Shown here in pieces: positions 58,009-64,000 of a stretch of 64,000 nucleotides of DNA. Under the pieces are notes generated by a model. That model saw only the letters and a program-made list of their open reading frames with translations, was not told the DNA's origin and ran no database searches. This stretch comes from Anodontia alba (taxonomy: Eukaryota > Mollusca > Bivalvia > Lucinida > Lucinidae), in assembly GCA_964016985.1 (NCBI GenBank), contig OZ024825.1, positions 1,622,501-1,686,500 of the forward strand, given 5' to 3'. A program made the position numbers and the translations under genes. Position 1 is the stretch's first letter; each line of letters opens with the position of its first letter.

Positions 58009-58335
58009 ATGGCACCGATGAACATCAAAGTTAATCCACTCGGTGGTGCAGTTTGCATAGTTATTCTTCTTTGCATGTTTTTATACATGTTTGGTCTGCC
58101 CGCTTGGCTTAGTGGTCATGAAGAAAGGATAAGCATGAGGCAATTGCTTTCAGCAGGTATTGTTTTGGCTAGAAGAGGAGGCGACCGGGTGCGAGATATT
58201 AGAAGACAAAATTCATTGGAAGAAAAAGTCAAAGGCAAGACGAAGGAAGGTGCAAATGAAATGGTATCTCAGGGAGATCTTGAGTCACACAGAGCAATTG
58301 TACATGGTTTATCGAAAGTGTTTCCAGGACTAATG
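58009..58335 (+). CDS. BPNT2: BPNT2 (IMPAD1) exon 1, Golgi-resident PAP phosphatase; 5' partial gene
   Basis: 109 codons ending at the donor ATG|GTAAAA, phase 0. BPNT2 is a single-pass Golgi enzyme of the inositol-monophosphatase superfamily that hydrolyses 3'-phosphoadenosine 5'-phosphate, the by-product of sulfotransferases. Seen here: N-terminus MAPMNIKVNPLGG as in the vertebrate protein; one membrane anchor at about residues 12-33 (IVILLCMFLYMFG); then LLSAGIVLARRGGDRVRDI and the family signature KGKTKEGANEMVSQGD near residues 78-93. The metal-binding motifs (EE, DPLD) belong to later exons, outside the window. An ATG at 57988 is in frame, but the family start is the ATG at 58009. Frame open after 58335 is intron read-through. 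The first intron holds a Tc1 relic and a DIRS element. Confidence 0.92.
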
Positions 58336-59299
58336 GTAAAAAAAAAATACACTTTAACACTATCATCTTTTAGCTTTTTTTTTTTTCTCTTAAATTTCTA
58401 TTCTTGCATTGAACTATTAAGTCGCAATCTGCACATAATCCTCACAATGGGGTGTTGCAGTGTTGCATGCATTAGTGTGGATCCTGGCCACCAACAAGAC
58501 ACTGTGAACCTTGGTAATATAAATGTGCAGATTTTCCCGATTATGGAAAACACAACAAAAATAACTCAGATTATGAGTTACAAGAATGCAATTTATTGTC
58601 TCTCTTCTGAGCCCTGCTTCAATGGCATATTAGCAACTAAAATAGCATTATGTTATGTTAAGTGCGTTAAGTAACGTTACGTAACGCTACTTTACATTAA
58701 CAGACGTTACGTAGACGCTACAGCCAATTAGCAAACTGTTTATAACCAATTGAATTAAATACTCAAATATGCATCAAAATTTCCTCCTTTCCAATAAATA
58801 TTGCATTTTTTTTCATAAATTATATTTGGCTCATGCTTGGACCCAATATACACTGGATTAGTAACTACGGTACAGGTATTGTATTTATTGGAAATATGTT
58901 GTCGTGGCTGAGTTTTCATAATTTTGTATGGTGAAGTTTAAATGCTCATATTTCATTTATTTATCCAAATATCTGAGATTTGTTTTCATAAAGCAATAGT
59001 TCAATATATTACCTTTAAGACTGCAGCATTATATTTAAGGAAAATTAAACAGTTTTTGTAAACATCAGCAAGAAACCTAGGTACCCATTTTTGCTATTTT
59101 CGGCACTTTTTGCAGAAAATCATCAGAAATTCAACAAAAGTGATGGTATAACTTCAATTTTATTAATTGTGACTTAACACTTTTCAACCAAATCTATTAC
59201 AATCAATTTATTACAACTTCAGTAATTATCCAAAACCGTTTTTAATGACAATAGTGCTGTTAAATAGCGCTAAAATCAAGCCACAACAACATATTTTGG

Positions 59300-60267
59300 C
59301 AGTTCCGTTAGTGACAAGTCCGGGTATTATTAGGTCCGAGGCTCATGTCTGCACATTTGCAGATAATAAAGTTGAACTGCATTGGAAGGTACCCCAATAA
59401 TTGCAAATAAAAAGTCAACTGAATTAATCAGTATCTGGTGTGCCCCACTCTCGCCACTGTTGTGGCCCTTATTTTCCTTTGTATGGAGATCATCAATGCA
59501 TTGATCCGCCTCACTGAAATGTTGTTCCATACTTCTAACAATGCATTTCTCAGTGGGGCGAGAGTGGTGGGCATATTCCAACATCTCCGTACCGTTCTGT
59601 CCAGTTTATCACACAGATGCTCAATCAGGGACAAATCCGGACTGTATTGTGACCAGTCGAGTGGGATAATGTTCTTGTTAGCCAGAAAGGTATGATAAAC
59701 TCAAGCTATCATGTGGGGGCCAGGCATTATCATGCTGTAAAATCAGTTGACTATGCCACTCAAGAGGGACTGTAAAGGGGCAGAGGACTTTATCCCTGTA
59801 CCTTATAGTGCTGTTAAATTGCCTGCTATCACACCATGAGAAATGCTTCCCCAGACCATAACAGAACTGCCTCCATATCTATCCCCATTAACAACACATG
59901 TCGGCGAACGTTCCCCACAATGTCAGTTAACGCTCTGTTGACCATATGGGTGAAAAGGAGTGAAATGGGACTCGTCAGAAAAAGGACCCATCTTCACTGC
60001 CTCATCGGAAATCTTCTTGGGGCATGTGCTGTCAGCCACACCATACAACACACGTGATGTGCCTTAGTCAAGGGCAGAGTGAAGTACGGCCGGCTTGCCC
60101 CAATACCAGTCTCACACAGTCAGTTTCTCACAGTTCTAGGGTGAACAGGGTGACCATGGGTGTCAACAGTAGTAAGGGCAGTTTGATTTCAATGTCAGCA
60201 TACATCACCTCAAGATATTATAAGCCTTATTTGAGCGGTTCACCGCGAGATCGACCTTCAAAAGAAA
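59300..60267 (-). pseudogene. Tc1-like transposase relic in BPNT2 intron 1
   Basis: Minus-strand reading gives, from high to low coordinates, the second HTH region (GHPVHPRTVRN, a stop, then ETGIGASRPYFTLPLTKAH), the central DDE block (SDESHFTPFHPYGQQSVN, stop, then NGDRYGGSSVMVWGSIS), HDNAWPPHD with the second acidic residue, and LIEHLCDKLDRTVRRC...EVWNNISV with the final Glu. Stops and at least one frameshift make it inactive. The inverted 10-mers GACAACTAGG/CCTAGTTGTC at 60268-60277 and 60310-60319 mark its boundary with the DIRS element; their owner is unclear. Confidence 0.85.
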
Positions 60268-60667
60268 GACAACTAGGAAAAAAAATTGTTGAAACAGACT
60301 ATAGCTCGTCCTAGTTGTCCCCCCTACCAAGCGTCCTGTTTCTAGGTGACCAAGATCGGGTACCAGTCACGCACTGGTTCCCTTCCGTCCACGCCACCGT
60401 AAGCAACCAATCAGGACGCACCAGGTATATTCCCGCCAAAGCACGCACCAAGCGTGTGGCACGCCTAACGCATGCGGTAGACATTGTTACTATAAAGGGT
60501 AGACGCAAGGTAGAAAACATCACTATTTTTTGGTCGCTTGCGAGGTCAGCACCTTCTGTATAGATTACGACGTTTGGATTTGGAAAGAAGTATTTTTCGC
60601 TAGAACAGATAAGTCTGTATCTTTATTTTCACTAAAGCTTTTCTTTGTAGCCCATATCAGTAGTAAG

Positions 60668-61012
60668 ATGTTGTGCATTAATTGCAAGCAAACTAAACTT
60701 CCGGCAGACAGCCATGTTTTATGTTTTAGATGTTGCGGGTTTTCGCAACTATCTCCTTGTGCCAGGTCTGCCAATTGGGCTTCAGAGATCTGGGAAGAAT
60801 TATCCCACTTCCCCTCTTATGTATCTTCTGGTCGGGGGCAGGCTCAGGGATTCCCTTCTAGTACTCTGGTGAATAATTTTCAATTGAACTCTGAGCCTGC
60901 TCCAGATTTGGAAAACAGACGTAGGGGACCCCAGGTCGCCGTTACTGTCACTAGTAATGAATGCTTGACTAGGGGACCTCGCCCCGCCCCCAGCGATGCT
61001 TCCCGACGGTAG
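60668..61012 (+). pseudogene. DIRS-like element, N-terminal Gag-like ORF
   Basis: Start chosen at MLCINCKQTKLPADSHVLC: paired cysteines (CINC...CFRCCG) at the very N-terminus resemble the zinc-knuckle start of DIRS Gag proteins. 114 codons, ending in TAG at 61010-61012. The same frame is open again afterwards, apart from TGA at 61130, up to the longer ORF at 61151, so this is probably the front of one longer Gag split by stops. Confidence 0.7.
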
Positions 61013-61150
61013 GCAACGCAGGGGGCGCTGGCGAACCCCTGTTCCGGCGGAAATTCCGAACCTAGGTACCTGCCGGGTTATCGTACACCTTATAGGTATG
61101 TTAGCTCAGCGGCCTTTAATACGGCGGGCTGATTCCCAAGTAATGTAACT

Positions 61151-63208
61151 GTGCCTTCCTCTCAATTTTCTTGGCAGGAAGGCACAGATCAGGGGGCCTT
61201 TAATTGGCCTTATTTTTATCCCTGGGGTTCATGGGATGGCTTTAGTGGGTATGGTTATTACCCCAACTTATATTTGCCCTGTCCCGAAGCCATTCCTAGC
61301 TCGTCCAGTTCAATTACTAAGGCTGTTTCCCAGGAGAATGGTTCTCTCCCTTTAGTTGCTGGCATTCGTACCACACCAAATATCCAGGTAACAGGATCTG
61401 TTTCTCATACTTCTCCTGCGGTGAATTCATTTAGGAATCCAAATCCTATTCAAAGTGGTAAGGCCAAAGTATCTCTTTCCACTTTGCCTACTATTAGTAA
61501 GGCTTCTCAACATAATAATACTATAGCCATTCCGACTTGCTCAGGTATTATGTTTCAGGAAGTTTCATTTTCAGATTCTTTGATAGCGGAACCAGTTATT
61601 GGTAATACCAACTTGGGTAGAAGTAGAAATAGTCAGAATAGACTGGGTACCTCTTCCACATCATCTGCTCTTCCTTCAGTCAGGGTAAGTCAGAATGTTA
61701 ATGAAGCCTTCGGGCATTTGTATACGGAGGTACAGAATAGCAGCAGGGTTCCATTGGCTGACTATTCATCTGTAAGCGCACTGGGATCTGTAGAGGACGA
61801 TGTCCCTATAGGTCCTAGTGTTTCTGCAGCCAGACCTTCTGTGGCTATTCCTGCTTTGAGCAGGGATAGTTCTTTAGGTCTTACAGCTACGCCATTGAGG
61901 GTAACCAACCCCTCACGTAGCACCCCTGACATTGCCTCAGCCATATCCCAGGCAGTATTGAGGACTCTATCAGGGTTGGGCAACTTGGCTTCGTCAGTGG
62001 ATCTCCCTTCTGTTGCTGAAGAAGGGGAGGGGCAAACTTTCACGGGTCAGTCTGGATCCACTGGCAATGGTCGCGACCATGTTCGGACCATTAGCCAAGA
62101 CCCCCGGGCTCCATATCATGAATGTGATTATGTCCCGGACCAGGCTCTGTCAGAGAGTTCATTAAGTTCTTCTCAAAAGAGCCAGTCTCATGAGCCTGCC
62201 ACAAACTACCATGAGACACTGGAGGAAGTTTACTCCCTTTTGGGAGACCTTTGCCCCAAGGCTGACCAAACTCAAGACAGCGCGCGAGTCCATTCCCTGC
62301 TTGAGTCTATTTTGGACCAGCCTACTTCCTCCAGGTCAACACTTCCAGAATCCTCAACAGTGAATCAGTTGATGGGGAAGCTGTTTGACAACACCGCAGA
62401 GGCTAGAAATAATCCAAATTGGTATGTACCTAAGAAAACAATTGATTACCTTGCTCGACCACATTCTTACGCTTGTCATAAGGAATTTTGGCTGAGTAAG
62501 ATACCCACCCTTGATGCTGACGCTGGCAGGCTAGGCATCTCAGTGGGCAGATTCGCCTCTTTACCAGTGGCTCATTTAGAGTACCTGGAGCGGTTAGCAA
62601 GGAGAGCGGTGGCCATCAGTTCACATTGTGATTTTTTTTGGTTCGGCTGCATTTCAGGCCCTTGTGCAGAGCATGTTGACCCGGATGTTCTGCGTAGTCT
62701 ACTTCTAGCAGTGAACCGCTCTGCTAAGCACATCATGGCCCTAGGCCTATCTGTGTCTGCTGTGCTGTTGCATCAGCGCTGTAACGCTGCTCTAAATACC
62801 TCTAATTTACTTTTATCTCATAACAAGGACAATCTTAGAGCAGCTCCTCTGAATTCTTCCTCTCTTTTTGGGTGTAAAATAGAGGAAGTTTTCAGAGCAA
62901 ATTTAGACGACAGACATCATTCCCTCCTGAGAGCAAATTATTCAGGAGTATCGGCCAACAGAAAGAGACCTTCCTCCTCTACTTTTAATTCAAATCCAGC
63001 GAAGAAGTCTAGGTGGGAACCAAAAGCTAGCCGGGTTCCCACTTCCACTTCTTCTTCGTCTGCTGTCTCTTTCAAACGGTTTCGATCCACCAAGGGGGGG
63101 CGTGGTGGATCATCTTCTTTCAGGGGGGGCCCGCTAGGAGGAGTAAATGACATCATCAGGGCCCTTCCATCTGCACCTCATCCTTCTCTTCCGGTGGGAG
63201 CTCGTTAA
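61151..63208 (+). CDS. DIRS-like element, Gag-like protein (685 codons open)
   Basis: Long open frame, Ser/Thr/Pro-rich in its first ~330 residues. It then has a more folded-looking region (TIDYLARPHSYACHKEFWLS ... LEYLERLARRAVAISSHCDF ... AKHIMALGLSVSAVLLHQRC, about residues 430-560) and a basic and glycine-rich tail (NPAKKSRWEPK; GGRGGSSSFRGG) suited to nucleic-acid binding. It ends with TAA at 63206-63208, and RT follows in the same frame without a gap. The ATG is the first after an in-frame stop and may not be the native start. It belongs to the mobile element, not to the host. Confidence 0.75.
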   Translation: MPSSQFSWQEGTDQGAFNWPYFYPWGSWDGFSGYGYYPNLYLPCPEAIPSSSSSITKAVSQENGSLPLVAGIRTTPNIQVTGSVSHTSPAVNSFRNPNPIQSGKAKVSLSTLPTISKASQHNNTIAIPTCSGIMFQEVSFSDSLIAEPVIGNTNLGRSRNSQNRLGTSSTSSALPSVRVSQNVNEAFGHLYTEVQNSSRVPLADYSSVSALGSVEDDVPIGPSVSAARPSVAIPALSRDSSLGLTATPLRVTNPSRSTPDIASAISQAVLRTLSGLGNLASSVDLPSVAEEGEGQTFTGQSGSTGNGRDHVRTISQDPRAPYHECDYVPDQALSESSLSSSQKSQSHEPATNYHETLEEVYSLLGDLCPKADQTQDSARVHSLLESILDQPTSSRSTLPESSTVNQLMGKLFDNTAEARNNPNWYVPKKTIDYLARPHSYACHKEFWLSKIPTLDADAGRLGISVGRFASLPVAHLEYLERLARRAVAISSHCDFFWFGCISGPCAEHVDPDVLRSLLLAVNRSAKHIMALGLSVSAVLLHQRCNAALNTSNLLLSHNKDNLRAAPLNSSSLFGCKIEEVFRANLDDRHHSLLRANYSGVSANRKRPSSSTFNSNPAKKSRWEPKASRVPTSTSSSSAVSFKRFRSTKGGRGGSSSFRGGPLGGVNDIIRALPSAPHPSLPVGAR

Positions 63209-64000
63209 ATTTTTGTGGAGGCTTGGTCAGCCATAACTCGGGATTCCTGGGCCCTTTCTATTCTCCGGAAGGGCTACAGGATTCCTTTTGCAAGGGAACC
63301 TCCATTATTGTTGTCTCCAATTCTGTTCCCTGTAGCTCAACAACATTTAAATCACTTGGGGGAGGAGGTGCAGATTCTACTGGAAAAGAAGGCTGTAGAG
63401 ATTGTGAGAGATACCACCTCTCTACAGCCGGATTTTCTTAGTGAAGAAGAAAACCGGCCGTTTTTTCGTCTCATTATAGACCTATCATCGCTCAACAAAA
63501 TGATGAAGGTAGATTACTTTCAAATGGAAACTGCGGCCTCCATTCGGAGAGCTATTCCTCCAGGGGCTTGGGCGGTTTCTATAGACTTTATGGACGCATA
63601 CCTCCATATTCCTATTCATCCAGTGTCTCGCAAGTACCTGAGATTTTCCCTAGAAGACACTATATACAAATTTCAGGCGCTTCCATTCGAAATCTCAACA
63701 GCACTTTTCGTTTTTTACAAACTTGATGGAGATTGTGGCGGGACATATTCGATCTCTAGGACCAAACATTCACCAATATTTCGACGATTGGCTTGTCCAT
63801 CGTCTTTCGCAGGAGTCCCTACTGTCCGACCTTTCACTAGCTTGGGAAATCATTACAAGTCTGGGTCTAATACCAAATCCTCTGAAATCAGACCTAGTTC
63901 CATCTCAGGACTTCGTGTATGCAGGAATGAGGTTCCTGACTCACATTGGCATTGTCAGAGTTCCAGAAGAGAGTCATCAAAATTCTTGTCCTTCTATTTC
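63209..64000 (+). pseudogene. DIRS-like reverse transcriptase, frameshifted and cut by window end
   Basis: In frame with Gag after its stop: GYRIPFARE, RLIIDLSSLNK, AWAVSIDFMDAYLHIPIHP (first catalytic Asp at 63584-63586) and ALPFEISTALF. A six-T run at 63711-63716 then shifts the frame by one base. The next frame continues LMEIVAGHIRSLGPNIHQ, YFDDWL (catalytic box, 63775-63789), LGLIPNPLKSDLVPSQ and VPEES. The shift and substitutions in conserved positions indicate an inactive copy. Confidence 0.85.

Larger units (their letters stand above)
60320..64000 (+). mobile_element. DIRS-like tyrosine-recombinase retrotransposon, 5' part, decayed
   Basis: Gag-like and RT regions lie in one frame from 60668 onward, with in-frame stops at 61010 (TAG), 61130 (TGA) and 63206 (TAA) and a one-base frameshift in the T run 63711-63716. 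The RT has the DIRS-type signatures RLIIDLSSLNK, METAASIRRAIPPGAWAVS and YFDDWL. The RNase H, methylase-like and tyrosine recombinase parts expected in DIRS elements would lie past the window. The left boundary is approximate. Confidence 0.88.

Noticed and set aside
58336..58674. Open frame continuing from BPNT2 exon 1
   Set aside because: The family similarity stops exactly at a GT donor; the following residues are low complexity from poly-A/T and match no part of BPNT2.

Overview
This is a metazoan, almost certainly bivalve-mollusc, genomic window: AT-rich and intron-rich, with very little coding sequence and many short transposable elements. Two real host genes can be read. The first is a complete gene for the ubiquitin-conjugating enzyme UBE2W, on the minus strand in six exons from 57695 down to 40942; the spliced frame is 453 nt, giving 150 residues. 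The second is the first exon of BPNT2/IMPAD1 (Golgi PAP phosphatase), on the plus strand at 58009-58335, with the rest of the gene beyond the right edge. The two are head to head, with 313 bp between start codons, so a shared divergent promoter is likely. The bivalve assignment is inference. It rests on the tandem-core, ACGG-rich elements (a type described from bivalves as pearl-like or Helitron-associated elements), tRNA-headed SINEs and a DIRS-type retrotransposon.

Layout. 1-40.9 kb: no host gene seen. It is a patchwork of palindromic MITE families, often nested: A (CATTACGAAAACA ends), B (TTAACCCTTGTCCTGC ends, piggyBac-like), C (CCGTATTTACCCTAAGTATT ends), D (CCCAGTAAGCATTC hairpins), F (GAGGTTATAAAAC ends), J (GGGCCCAGTTGTTC ends), K and L. 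With them are five tandem-core elements with units of about 145-150 bp, several SINEs, a Tc1 transposase scrap and microsatellites. 40.9-57.7 kb: UBE2W. Its introns hold a 19-bp telomere-like minisatellite, palindromic MITEs (G and H), a 76-bp tandem array made of copies of the start of UBE2W exon 4, a 51-bp minisatellite of about 30 units, a broken minus-strand LINE with a second LINE fragment nested in it, and a 55-bp minisatellite split by that LINE and by a SINE. 57.7-58.0 kb: divergent promoter. 58.0-64 kb: BPNT2 exon 1 and the start of its first intron, which carries a dead Tc1-like transposon (minus strand) and the 5' part of a decayed DIRS-like retrotransposon running off the window.

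Most notable: (1) the exon-derived array beside the UBE2W catalytic exon, which multiplies its splice acceptor and catalytic-Cys codon about nine times; (2) one hairpin core (GATCAG arms ending in CTACACTGTTTGC) carried inside several MITE families with unrelated ends; (3) insertions whose breakpoints can be read to the base. Functional statements about UBE2W and BPNT2 come from family knowledge; exon structures were read directly from the sequence. No searches or alignments could be run.
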